This document shows, one piece after another, positions 52,069 through 60,731 of a stretch of 64,000 bases of DNA (positions are counted from its first letter, which is position 1; every line of letters starts with the position of its first letter). Source of the DNA: LMUY01 sp964245075 (GTDB lineage Bacteria > Pseudomonadota > Alphaproteobacteria > Acetobacterales > Acetobacteraceae); NCBI GenBank assembly GCA_964245075.1, contig CAXTLC010000008.1, positions 14,239 to 78,238 on the forward strand, given 5' to 3'. The notes below the pieces were generated by a model that was given only the letters and a program-made list of their open reading frames with translations, ran no database searches and was not told the origin of the DNA. A program made the position numbers and the translations under genes.

Positions 52069-52096
52069 TTTTCCTGACAAGCATCTGGTGTATAGT
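52069..52096 (+). promoter_or_regulatory. Probable promoter of the helicase-nuclease gene
   Basis: TATAGT at 52091-52096 is a good -10 hexamer, with TTTTCC at 52069-52074 a weak -35 candidate 16 bases upstream. It lies 33 bp before the ATG in a segment clearly richer in A and T than the flanks, inside the inserted DNA. The gene therefore probably carries its own promoter. Confidence 0.4.
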
Positions 52097-52128
52097 CAGA
52101 TCGTTACGGCCGAGGAGCCTGGCTATAT

Positions 52129-55100
52129 ATGGATGTCCCAATCGGTCCGGACCGCCGCCAGGAAGCTGCCGCGGCGTCTATAACCCAGCTTCGCTCCCGC
52201 TTGTTGGACCTGACCGCACGCAATCCGCTCGTTTCTTTCCCGCACGGCCGGGCAACCGGCACGCGCACGCACGTCCGGGCCGTGGGCGGGCACGTGGACG
52301 CGCTATTCGCTCACCTCGAGAATGGCAGGCCGTTGATCATCCGTGCCCTTCCGCCGCCGGAAAACGAACCGGAGGACGAGAAGCAGCCCGGCTTTCAGGC
52401 CGCACTCGAAGCGGCCCGGCTGACTGACGAGCATTACGTGGTGGAAATGGCTGGGCTATCTGCCGACGAACTCGGGTCAGCCAAGGCCGCAATATTCGAA
52501 CGCAAACTGAAGGACGGAGTCCGTGCGTTCCTTGGTCTGCCGCCTCGCAGCATTGGGGTTCCAACAGCTCTAGCAGACTATGCAGCCCAACTTGGCATCG
52601 ATGCCGCTTTTGATTTGCGCCCTTCTCCTGACGTACCATCTAGGGCGCGAGGGCGTTCCATGGTCGATTTTCAGGCGCTGGCGATGCCGGACGTGCTGGA
52701 ACGGCAACTTGCCAAGATTCGGGACACCGCCCGAACTGTCGCGGAAGAAACCGGCGTCAGCACGCTGCACCTCGCTTGCGGCTTCCTCGAATGGTTTGAG
52801 AGTGACGCTTCCGACAGGCCGCTTACCAGTCCGCTGCTATTGCTGCGGGTGGACATAGACCGGCGAATCGTCCGTAGCCGATACCAGTATTCGGTAAGCG
52901 CCGTCGGGGACGAGCCCGAAGTCAACTTGACCTTGTCCGAACGCCTCAGCCGCGACTTTCATCTCAAGCTGCCCGCTTTGGACGAGGAGGAGAGCCTCGA
53001 AGACTATCTTGACCGCGTGAGCAGCGATATTTGCAAGGGCCGACCGCGCTGGGCCGTGCGCCGCTTCGTCACTCTGGCCCATTTTCCATTCGCCCGCTTG
53101 GCCATGTTCCAGGATTTGGACGAGGCACAGTGGCAAGATGGCTTGTCCTCACATCCGGTGCTGGCCTCGCTACTCGGCGGTCAGGACACAGGAGAATCTT
53201 TATTCGCCCCGGAGCACGACGTGGACTCGCCTGCCGTGTCGGCCAAGGTGCCGGTCCTAGTTCTGGATGCGGATGCGAGCCAGCACAGCGCGATCTACGA
53301 TGTGATGTGCGGCAAAAACCTGGTGATCCAAGGGCCGCCAGGCACCGGGAAATCGCAGACGATTACCAATGTCATTGCTGCTGCCCTATCCAGCGGCAAG
53401 CGCGTGCTGTTCGTCGCCGACAAGCAGGCGGCGCTACAAGTGGTGAAGGACCGGCTCGACAAAGCGGGACTGGGAGATTTCTGCCTTGAACTGCACTCCG
53501 GGAAATCCCGCAAAACGGACCTTCTCGTTTCGCTCGACCAGCGTCTTGGGCGGCGGCCAGAACGTGCGCGCGCTGACCGGCTGGACGAAAAGCTGCGGGA
53601 ACTCACTGTTACGCGCGCCGCCCTGACGCGCTATGTCGAGCTGCTCAATACGCCGTTCGGCGCCATGGGCCACACAGTGCATGACGTGCTGTGGGCGGAC
53701 CGGCGCCGCCGCGATGGCGAGGGCGCGGAAGCCCGGCGCCTGGACGAAGTTACATTGCCCTCCGCCGAGACGCTTTTCGCGTCGGACGTCGACGTCCGAC
53801 GGGCGGTGCTCGTCCGCTTCGAGCGGACTGCCGCCCCGATGCTGGCCGCCTTCGGCGAGGCGACGTCGCATCCCTGGTGGGGTGTGACGCGTGCGAGCCT
53901 ACCTTCTATCGACATGGAGCAGGCAATCCGCGACACGGCAGATACGGCTGCCAGTATGGCTGACGTCGCCTGCACGGCAGGAGCCCTCCACCCGTTCGGG
54001 CTGCCTGCCGAAACAACGCTGGACGATCTCGGCCCGCTTATGGCAGCGCTGGCCGGTTTGGAGGTGGATGCGGGCATTCCGGCAGATTGGTTTGCGGCCT
54101 TTGCCGCTGCCGACGTGCGTGAGGCTGCTGCGCAATGGCAAAAGGATTGCCGGCAATACCGGGCCGCCATCGGGGCGCAATCAAAGCTGCTGACGATCTC
54201 AGTGGAGGCCGGGCCTGCAAACGCTGCGGAGCGCCTGGGTGCAGCGTGGTCGCCCATGGCGCCCATCATGCCGGCGGGGATGGCTGTTGACGACCTGTTG
54301 CCGTGGGCCGCCGACCTGTACGGCAAGGCGGCCCTGCTGCTCGAAATGGATAGGGTGGTGGCCGAAACAGCGGTGACCCTGGGCATCGCCAGAATCGGAA
54401 ACCTTGGCGAGGCGGCAACGGCTGCTTTGGCACTGACATTGGCGGCCGAACTGCCCCAGACGATCGCCGATTTCGTGACCCCAGAGCTGATGCGCACTGG
54501 CAGCTTCGCTGTGGTTGCCTCGTCTGCCTCGGCCATTCGCGCCGTCCGGACCAGGCGAGCGGAACTGGACGCGGAGTACAGCATCCCGCCTTCCATGGAG
54601 CCAAGCCTGCTTCGGCAACATGCCGCTGCCTTCGCCGCCGCGGGACTGTTTGGTTTCATGAACCCGGCGGTCAAGGCGGCCAAGCTATGTTTTGCCGGCC
54701 TGCACCGGACGCCGCGCAAGACCAGGCGGCCCGCAATGGTGGCAGCGCTGGTGAGCATCGCCGAACATTTGGAGACCATCGCCGTGATCGAGGCCGACAC
54801 GGCTTCCCGCGCCGCATTCGGCACGGCCTATCACGGGTTAAAAACTGACATCGACACGACTCTTGCCGCGGTCGCATGGGCCGCACGGATCAGATCCGCC
54901 CTGCCGCAATCAAGCGGCGTGGCCGCGTCAGTTGGCGCTACCCTGCTGTCCGGCGACCCGGATCGGCTACGGCCGCTCCGAGTTCTCGCTTCCCGGCCGG
55001 AGCACCAAACGTTGCAGTCCTGCCTGGCGCAGTTCCCGCCCGGGGCCGCATCCTTCGCGGACCTAGCAGCGCGACTTGATGAGCAGGCCGGGCGCATAGA

Positions 55101-57267
55101 GACGCTCGCGGCGGCGTGCCGGGAGGTGGGCGTACCAGCCGGCATTCAGGCAGGCGAATTGACTGCAATTTGCGCCGTGTTGCAGGCGACGGCTGATGCC
55201 GAGATGGCCGCCCGTGCGCCGGCCGTGCTCGACCGCGCCGTGCATGGCGCCTGCCCGGCGCCGCGGGACGAGCATGGGCCGTTCGATGCCGCCCTCCAGC
55301 TTGCCTTCGCGGTTGACCTCCTCCCGCTGCCCCAAGCCATGCGGAGCGCGCTATGGCTTGCATCCCCCGAAACGCTCCGAATGGTCGCAGTGCCAGCAGC
55401 GGCAAATACGGCGACTGCCTTGGATATCGCCGAGAAGCGATGGGCTGCCCTCAAAGTAAGGCTAGGGCTAGACGAAGCCAAGCTACTTGGCCGAGTTGCC
55501 GGAGTGGCGACACCCGGCCAGGTGGGCGCGCGCCTGTCGGCTGCGGCGTCGCACCCCGGCGAGCTTGGAAGCTGGACTCTCTTCCTGCAGGAGCGCGAGA
55601 CCGCCGAGGCGATCGGCCTCAAGGACTTGCTGCGGCTCTGGGATGACCGGGCGCTTCCTTGCCCGCTCACGACGGCGTTCGACCGCGTGCTCCACCAGGC
55701 GCTGGCGCGCGCGGCATTCGCGCGGCATCCCGAACTGGAACGCTTCACCGGGTTAGGTCAGCAGGATGCCAGGGCTCGCTTCGGAACGCTTGACGCGGAG
55801 GTTGCCGCCTTGCGGCGCCAACGCCTTGCCGACGAGCTCGGCAACCGGCCCGTGCCCGCCGGGATCGGCACGGGCAAGCGCAGCGAGTTCACCGGCAGAT
55901 CCCTTATCCAATTCGAGATCAGTAAGCAAAAGCGGCACATCCCAATTCGCCAGTTGCTGGACCGGGCGGGAGCCGCAGTGCAGGCGCTGAAGCCATGCTT
56001 TATGATGTCTCCGCTTTCCGTCGCCCAGTACCTCAAGCCGGACGGGTTGCGCTTCGACCTGCTGGTGATCGACGAGGCGTCGCAGATGCGCCCGGAAGAT
56101 GCCGTTGGCGCCGTTGCGCGATGCGGCCAGATCGTCGTGGTCGGTGATCCCAAGCAGTTGCCGCCAACGGGGTTCTTCGCGCGTGGTGATGGAGATGACG
56201 ACGAGGACGCCCAAGAGGACGTTGACGCCGAATCCATTCTCGACCTCGCGCAACCGGTGTTCCGGCCCATGCGGCGCCTGCGCTGGCACTATCGCTCCCG
56301 CCATGGCAGCCTGATCGCGTTCTCCAACCAGGAATTCTATGACGGTGACTTGATGGTGTTTCCTTCTCCAGCGGAGGCGGACGCCACCCAAGGCGTGGCA
56401 AGCGTCAAGGTTGATGGGCTCTACAAGGCCCGATCCAACGTTGCCGAGGTGACGACCGTGTGCGCGGCGGCCGTGGAACACATGCGGACATGCCCGGACC
56501 GCAGCCTTGGCATTGCAACGATGAACGGGGTGCAGCGCGATCTCATCGCGTTGGAAATGGACCGGCTGGCGACCGCGCACCCCGAGGTGGAAGCTTATCG
56601 GGAACGCTGGGGCGAGACGCTGGAGCGGTTCTTCGTCAAGAACCTCGAAAATGTGCAGGGCGACGAGCGGGACGTCATCTTCATCTCGACAGTATTCGGC
56701 CCCGCGGCGCCCGGCGGCAGGGTCCTCCAACGCTTCGGCCCGATCAATGGCGCATCGGGCCATCGCCGGCTGAATGTGCTGTTCACCCGTGCTAAGCACC
56801 ATGTCAGGCTGTTCACCTCCATGACGCCGGATGACGTATTGGCCGGGCCGGACAGCCCACGCGGTGCCCAGGTGCTCAAGGCCTACCTCGCCTACGCGCA
56901 GACTGGGCGGCTTGAAGCCGGAGTGGTGAGGGACGGGGAACAGCCAGACAGCGATTTCGAGGTGTTCGTCCGCGACCGCCTGCTGGCAGCCGGGTATGAA
57001 GCCGTGCCGCAGGTTGGCGTTGCTGGCTACCGCATCGACCTGGCCGTGCGTGATCCGCGGTCGCCAGCAACTTTCCTGCTCGGGATCGAGTGCGACGGGG
57101 CCTCTTACCATTCCAGCCGGTCGGCGCGCGACCGGGACATCCTGCGTCAACAGGTGCTCGAAAGCCTTGGCTGGACAATTTATCGCATCTGGTCAACAGA
57201 TTGGTTCCGCGATCCCGAGGGACAGACCAGAAAGCTGATTTCGTTCATCAACGGATGCCTTAACTGA
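52129..57267 (+). CDS. Large DUF4011-like helicase with C-terminal Vsr/MTES_1575-like nuclease, putative anti-phage protein
   Basis: A 1712-residue protein. Residues 15-35 (ITQLRSRLLDLTARNPLVSF) match the start of DUF4011 proteins. Walker A is GPPGTGKS (402-409). Motif II is VIDEASQM with Asp1315-Glu1316, about 905 residues later, so a very large, Ala-rich, mostly helical insert splits the SF1 helicase. Later motifs are VVGDPKQLPPTG, VQGDERDVIFISTVFG (about 1509-1524) and RLNVLFTRAKHHV (about 1547-1559). The last 110 residues (FEVFVRDRLLAAGYE, GYRIDLAV with Asp1637, GIECDGASYHSSRSARDRD with Glu1654 and Asp1656, GWTIYRIWSTDWF) are a PD-(D/E)xK-like Vsr/MTES_1575 nuclease. Related helicase-Vsr proteins act alone in phage defence. 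The ATG at 52129 follows GAGGAG (52112-52117). Confidence 0.85.
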   Translation: MDVPIGPDRRQEAAAASITQLRSRLLDLTARNPLVSFPHGRATGTRTHVRAVGGHVDALFAHLENGRPLIIRALPPPENEPEDEKQPGFQAALEAARLTDEHYVVEMAGLSADELGSAKAAIFERKLKDGVRAFLGLPPRSIGVPTALADYAAQLGIDAAFDLRPSPDVPSRARGRSMVDFQALAMPDVLERQLAKIRDTARTVAEETGVSTLHLACGFLEWFESDASDRPLTSPLLLLRVDIDRRIVRSRYQYSVSAVGDEPEVNLTLSERLSRDFHLKLPALDEEESLEDYLDRVSSDICKGRPRWAVRRFVTLAHFPFARLAMFQDLDEAQWQDGLSSHPVLASLLGGQDTGESLFAPEHDVDSPAVSAKVPVLVLDADASQHSAIYDVMCGKNLVIQGPPGTGKSQTITNVIAAALSSGKRVLFVADKQAALQVVKDRLDKAGLGDFCLELHSGKSRKTDLLVSLDQRLGRRPERARADRLDEKLRELTVTRAALTRYVELLNTPFGAMGHTVHDVLWADRRRRDGEGAEARRLDEVTLPSAETLFASDVDVRRAVLVRFERTAAPMLAAFGEATSHPWWGVTRASLPSIDMEQAIRDTADTAASMADVACTAGALHPFGLPAETTLDDLGPLMAALAGLEVDAGIPADWFAAFAAADVREAAAQWQKDCRQYRAAIGAQSKLLTISVEAGPANAAERLGAAWSPMAPIMPAGMAVDDLLPWAADLYGKAALLLEMDRVVAETAVTLGIARIGNLGEAATAALALTLAAELPQTIADFVTPELMRTGSFAVVASSASAIRAVRTRRAELDAEYSIPPSMEPSLLRQHAAAFAAAGLFGFMNPAVKAAKLCFAGLHRTPRKTRRPAMVAALVSIAEHLETIAVIEADTASRAAFGTAYHGLKTDIDTTLAAVAWAARIRSALPQSSGVAASVGATLLSGDPDRLRPLRVLASRPEHQTLQSCLAQFPPGAASFADLAARLDEQAGRIETLAAACREVGVPAGIQAGELTAICAVLQATADAEMAARAPAVLDRAVHGACPAPRDEHGPFDAALQLAFAVDLLPLPQAMRSALWLASPETLRMVAVPAAANTATALDIAEKRWAALKVRLGLDEAKLLGRVAGVATPGQVGARLSAAASHPGELGSWTLFLQERETAEAIGLKDLLRLWDDRALPCPLTTAFDRVLHQALARAAFARHPELERFTGLGQQDARARFGTLDAEVAALRRQRLADELGNRPVPAGIGTGKRSEFTGRSLIQFEISKQKRHIPIRQLLDRAGAAVQALKPCFMMSPLSVAQYLKPDGLRFDLLVIDEASQMRPEDAVGAVARCGQIVVVGDPKQLPPTGFFARGDGDDDEDAQEDVDAESILDLAQPVFRPMRRLRWHYRSRHGSLIAFSNQEFYDGDLMVFPSPAEADATQGVASVKVDGLYKARSNVAEVTTVCAAAVEHMRTCPDRSLGIATMNGVQRDLIALEMDRLATAHPEVEAYRERWGETLERFFVKNLENVQGDERDVIFISTVFGPAAPGGRVLQRFGPINGASGHRRLNVLFTRAKHHVRLFTSMTPDDVLAGPDSPRGAQVLKAYLAYAQTGRLEAGVVRDGEQPDSDFEVFVRDRLLAAGYEAVPQVGVAGYRIDLAVRDPRSPATFLLGIECDGASYHSSRSARDRDILRQQVLESLGWTIYRIWSTDWFRDPEGQTRKLISFINGCLN

Positions 57268-57293
57268 CCAGTTCAGCCGTGCAATGCCACAGC

Positions 57294-57442
57294 CGCGCGA
57301 CCCGTTTCGCCGACACCGCGGCGTTGTTCCAGGCGCTGGGCGGAGGCTGGTGGAACCGCACGGACGTGAAGGTTCGCGATATACACGGCAACGACGTCCT
57401 GGGCATCATCGGCCTGCACTGACAGGGGTGCCGGGGGTGGCG
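57294..57442 (+). pseudogene. 149-bp direct repeat, right copy: orphan 3' fragment of the efflux-channel gene
   Basis: Identical to 51876-52024. It contains the last 43 codons and stop (57422) of the channel gene without any upstream part, preceded by 26 bp after the helicase stop, so it cannot give a working protein. Because it is perfect, the duplication is young or is kept identical by recombination. It ends two bases before the start codon of the GMC oxidoreductase. Confidence 0.9.
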
Positions 57443-57443
57443 G

Positions 57444-59021
57444 GTGGTGGAAGCCGAGTATGACTACATCATCATCGGCGCCGGGTCGGCCGGCGCGGTG
57501 CTTGCGGCGCGGCTGAGCGAGGACCCGGCAACCCGTGTGCTGCTGCTGGAAGCCGGGCATGACCTTCGCTCGGCGGACACGCCGGAGCACATCAGCATCC
57601 CGAACCCGATGGCCGCCATCGGCGACGACCATTACCGCTGGCCGGACCTGATGGCCCGGCGCACCGCGCGCCAGGAGAAACGCCTGCTGTGGCGCGGCCG
57701 GGCGATGGGCGGCAGCTCCACCATCAACGGCCAGATCGCCATCCGCGGCATGCCCGATGATTTCGACCGCTGGGAAGCGGACGGCTGCCGTGGCTGGGGC
57801 TGGGCGGATATGCTGCCGTATTTCCGCAAGCTCGAGACCGACATGAATTTCCCGGACGCGCCGTACCACGGCAGCACCGGCCCCATCCCGGTGTACCGCG
57901 CCCCGGCCGAGGCCTGGGGGAGCGTGGACCGCGCGCTGCGGGACGCATCGGCCGGCCTCGGCTACGGCTGGTGCGAGGATCACAACGCGCCCACGGGCAC
58001 CGGCGCCTCGCCCTACGCCATCAACAGCCTCGGCGGCCGGCGCGTGTCCACCAACGACGGCTACCTGGAGCCGGCGCGCGGACGCCCGAACCTGCACATC
58101 GTCGGCGAGGCGCTGGTGGAGCAACTGACCCTGGAAGGCAACCGGCCGCACGCATCCGGCGTGCGCGTGCGCGCCGGCGGCGCCGTGCACGCGCCCCGTG
58201 CGGCGCGGGAGGTCATCCTGTGCGCCGGCGCCATCCACTCGCCCGCCATCCTGCAACGCTCCGGCATCGGCCCGGCGGCGCTGCTGGCCGGGCTGGGCAT
58301 CCCGGTCGTGGCGGACCGCCCGGCCGGCGAGCGGCTGCTGGACCACCCGATCGTCGGCGCGCTGCTCCACCTGCGGCCGCACGCGCGGGTGGGCACGCTG
58401 ATGCACCGGCACACCAATTGCTGCCTGCGCTACGGCTCGGGGCTGGCCGGGGCGGGCGAGAACGACATGATCATGATCGCGGGCAACCTGGCCGGCAGCC
58501 TGCTGACCCGCTCCGGCCCGGACGTGGCGCAGGGGCGCATCGCGCTGTCGGTGTACCAGGCCTGGAGCGAGGGCCACGTCCGCATCACGGCGCGGGACCC
58601 CGCCGTCGACCCGGCGGTGGAGGAATGCATGCTGTCCGACGAGCGCGACCTTCTCCGCATGCGGGACGGGGTGCGGCGGCTGCGGGCGGTGTGCCTGCAC
58701 CCGGCCGTGGGGGCGGTGGCGGACCGGGTGGAGTACGGCGTTTCCGGCATCCCGGTCGAGCAGGAGCTGGACGATGCGGCGCTGGACGACTGGTTGTTGG
58801 CCGAGTGCTCGGACGCGCAGCACGCGAGCGGCACGTGCCGGATGGGCGACCCGGCCGACCCCCGCGCGGTGGTGGACCCGCAATGCCGGGTGATCGGCTG
58901 CACCGGGCTGCGCGTGGTGGACGCCTCGGTCATGCCGGAGGTGCCGCGCGCCAACACGCACCTGACGACCGTCGCCATCGCCGAGCGGATGGCGGACATG
59001 CTGAAAGGCAGCCAGGGGTGA
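57444..59021 (+). CDS. GMC family flavin oxidoreductase (choline dehydrogenase-like)
   Basis: A 525-residue FAD enzyme. The dinucleotide motif IIIGAGSAGAVLAARLSED lies at residues 9-27, LLLEAGHD follows, the GMC signature 1 region is GRAMGGSSTINGQIAIRG, signature 2 is AGAIHSPAILQRSGIGP, and the catalytic His is in HASGTCRMG near residue 465. GMC enzymes oxidise alcohols, aldehydes or sugars. Two GTG codons in a row (57444 and 57447) are the possible starts; they lie directly next to the right repeat copy. The insertion therefore separated this gene from the pump operon without damage, but its original upstream promoter context has changed. Confidence 0.87.
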   Translation: MVEAEYDYIIIGAGSAGAVLAARLSEDPATRVLLLEAGHDLRSADTPEHISIPNPMAAIGDDHYRWPDLMARRTARQEKRLLWRGRAMGGSSTINGQIAIRGMPDDFDRWEADGCRGWGWADMLPYFRKLETDMNFPDAPYHGSTGPIPVYRAPAEAWGSVDRALRDASAGLGYGWCEDHNAPTGTGASPYAINSLGGRRVSTNDGYLEPARGRPNLHIVGEALVEQLTLEGNRPHASGVRVRAGGAVHAPRAAREVILCAGAIHSPAILQRSGIGPAALLAGLGIPVVADRPAGERLLDHPIVGALLHLRPHARVGTLMHRHTNCCLRYGSGLAGAGENDMIMIAGNLAGSLLTRSGPDVAQGRIALSVYQAWSEGHVRITARDPAVDPAVEECMLSDERDLLRMRDGVRRLRAVCLHPAVGAVADRVEYGVSGIPVEQELDDAALDDWLLAECSDAQHASGTCRMGDPADPRAVVDPQCRVIGCTGLRVVDASVMPEVPRANTHLTTVAIAERMADMLKGSQG

Positions 59022-59039
59022 GGGGGACGACCGCCCCCT
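59021..59039 (+). terminator. Short GC hairpin after the GMC oxidoreductase gene
   Basis: AGGGGG (59021-59026) pairs with CCCCCT (59034-59039) across seven bases, starting at the last base of the stop codon, followed by only one T. It is terminator-like but weak. Confidence 0.35.
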
Positions 59040-59124
59040 TCCAGGGAGCAGGGCAGAGCCCCGCACTTGCCAGTTGAACCCTTATCCGCCGTAGTGTCCT
59101 CCATCGTGATGGCGGAGAGCGCAC

Positions 59125-60702
59125 ATGCGGCGTCGGACCCTGATGACCGGCCTGGGCGCCGCGGCGCTTGCCCGTCCCAGCCTGGTGCGGGCGGCGTCCG
59201 AGACCACGCTGCGCTTCATGCCGCAGATCGACCTGGCGTTCCTGGACCCGCACTGGAGCACTGCCAACGTCACCCGCAACCACGGCCACATGGTGTTCGA
59301 CACGCTGTACGGCTGCGATACCCAGTATCGCGCGATGCCGCAGATGGTGGCGGGCCATGACGTCAGCGCGGACGGGCTGCAATGGCGGCTGACGCTGCGG
59401 CCGGGAATGACGTGGCATGACGGGCAGCCCGTGCTGGCGCGGGACTGCGTCGCCAGCATCCGCCGCTGGGCCAAGCGGGACGCGTTCGGCGGCGCGCTGA
59501 TGCGCGCGACGGACGATCTTTCGGCCACGGACGACAAGACGATCCAGTTCCGCCTCAACAAGCCGTTCCCGCTGCTGCCGGACGCGCTGGGCAAGCCGGC
59601 CGCGTACATGCCGGCGATGATGCCGGAACGGCTGGCCGCCACCGATCCCGCCAAGCAGGTGACGGAGATGGTCGGCAGCGGCCCGTTCCGCTTCCTGCCC
59701 GGCGAGCGCGTTCCGGGGTCGCGCAACGTGTATGCCAAGTTCGAGAACTACAAGCCCCGGGAAGGCGGCGCCACCGACTGGTACTCCGGCCCCAAGGTCG
59801 TGCACTATGACCGTGTCGTGTGGACCACGATCCCGGACGCGTCCACGGCGGCCTCCGCGCTGCAGGCCGGCGAGCAGGATTGGTGGGAAATGGCGACGCC
59901 GGACCTGCTGCCCCTGCTGCGGCGGGACAAGGCCATCACGGTGGAGGTCATGGACCCGTCCGGCGTCATCGGCATGATGCGCCCGAACCACTTGCAGCCG
60001 CCGTTCAACAACCCGGTCATCCGCCGCGCGGTGCTGCGGGCGCTGGATCAGGCGGCCGAGATGCAGGCCGTAGTGGGCGACGACGCATCGCAGTACACGG
60101 TGCCCTGCGGCGTGTTCACCCCGGGCACGCCGATGGCGAGCGACGCCGGGTTGCAGGTGCTGCGAGGCCCGCGGGACATCGCGGGGACGGCGCAAGCGCT
60201 GAAGGCGGCCGGCTATGCCGGGGAACGGGTGGTGCTGCTCGTGCCGACCGACTACCAGCACATGCAACTGACGGGCGAGGTGCTGGCGGACACTTTGCGC
60301 AAGGTCGGCATGGCGGTGGACTACGTGGCGACGGACTGGGCAACCATGCTGCAACGCCGCCTCAACAAGGGCACGGTGGACCACGGCGGCTGGAGCGGGT
60401 TCGTCACCTCCTGGACCGGCAGCGACTGGCTGAGCCCGGCCACGCATCTCTCGCTGCACGGCAACGGGGAGGCCGGATATCCTGGCTGGTCCACCAGCGA
60501 GCGCACCGAGCAGTTGATCGCGGCGTGGTTCGACGCGAGCGATCTTGCCTCGCGTCAGGCGATCTGCCGCGACATCCAGGTGCAATCCATGGTGGACGTG
60601 CCGTTCTACCCGCTCGGACAATTCGCCCAGGAAACGGCGTACCGCGGGATCACGGGGGTGCTGAAGGGCTTTCCCACGTTCTGGAACGTCCGGCCCGGTT
60701 GA
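59125..60702 (+). CDS. Second orphan ABC substrate-binding protein, oligopeptide (SBP_bac_5) type
   Basis: A 525-residue periplasmic protein with the signal RRRTLMTGLGAAALARPSLV, a probable twin-arginine type. It is a close paralog of the protein at 27934-29517: RFMPQIDLAFLDPHW, TRNHGHMVFDTLYG, VLARDCVASIRRWAKRDAFG and QVTEMVGSGPFRFLPGERV align almost without gaps. As there, no permease or ATPase follows. It lies 103 bp after the GMC oxidoreductase on the same strand. Both paralogs may deliver to a shared transporter elsewhere or act as non-transport receptors. Confidence 0.85.
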   Translation: MRRRTLMTGLGAAALARPSLVRAASETTLRFMPQIDLAFLDPHWSTANVTRNHGHMVFDTLYGCDTQYRAMPQMVAGHDVSADGLQWRLTLRPGMTWHDGQPVLARDCVASIRRWAKRDAFGGALMRATDDLSATDDKTIQFRLNKPFPLLPDALGKPAAYMPAMMPERLAATDPAKQVTEMVGSGPFRFLPGERVPGSRNVYAKFENYKPREGGATDWYSGPKVVHYDRVVWTTIPDASTAASALQAGEQDWWEMATPDLLPLLRRDKAITVEVMDPSGVIGMMRPNHLQPPFNNPVIRRAVLRALDQAAEMQAVVGDDASQYTVPCGVFTPGTPMASDAGLQVLRGPRDIAGTAQALKAAGYAGERVVLLVPTDYQHMQLTGEVLADTLRKVGMAVDYVATDWATMLQRRLNKGTVDHGGWSGFVTSWTGSDWLSPATHLSLHGNGEAGYPGWSTSERTEQLIAAWFDASDLASRQAICRDIQVQSMVDVPFYPLGQFAQETAYRGITGVLKGFPTFWNVRPG

Positions 60703-60731
60703 GGGGCTAACCACGAAGCGCGACCTGACAT

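Larger units (their letters stand above)
52025..57442 (+). mobile_element. Inserted segment carrying a helicase-nuclease gene, one copy of the direct repeat included
   Basis: Removing the 5418 bases 52025-57442 restores a simple arrangement: channel gene, 20-bp trailer, then the GMC oxidoreductase start two bases on. The segment holds one large gene, a 104-bp AT-richer leader and a 26-bp tail before the right repeat copy. The layout is what a single-crossover (Campbell-type) insertion of a circle sharing 149 bp with the target would leave, or an integrating element that rebuilds the 3' end of its target gene. No integrase is encoded, so any recombinase must act in trans. An old tandem-duplication or template-switch event is an alternative. 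Confidence 0.6.

Noticed and set aside
51876..57442. The direct repeat as a transposon target-site duplication
   Set aside because: 149 bp is far longer than known transposon duplications, no inverted ends are visible and no transposase is encoded. A homology-driven insertion fits better.
57273..59066. A 597-codon minus-strand frame running through the right repeat copy and the GMC gene
   Set aside because: Antisense to a GMC oxidoreductase with complete signatures; the frame has no family signature of its own.
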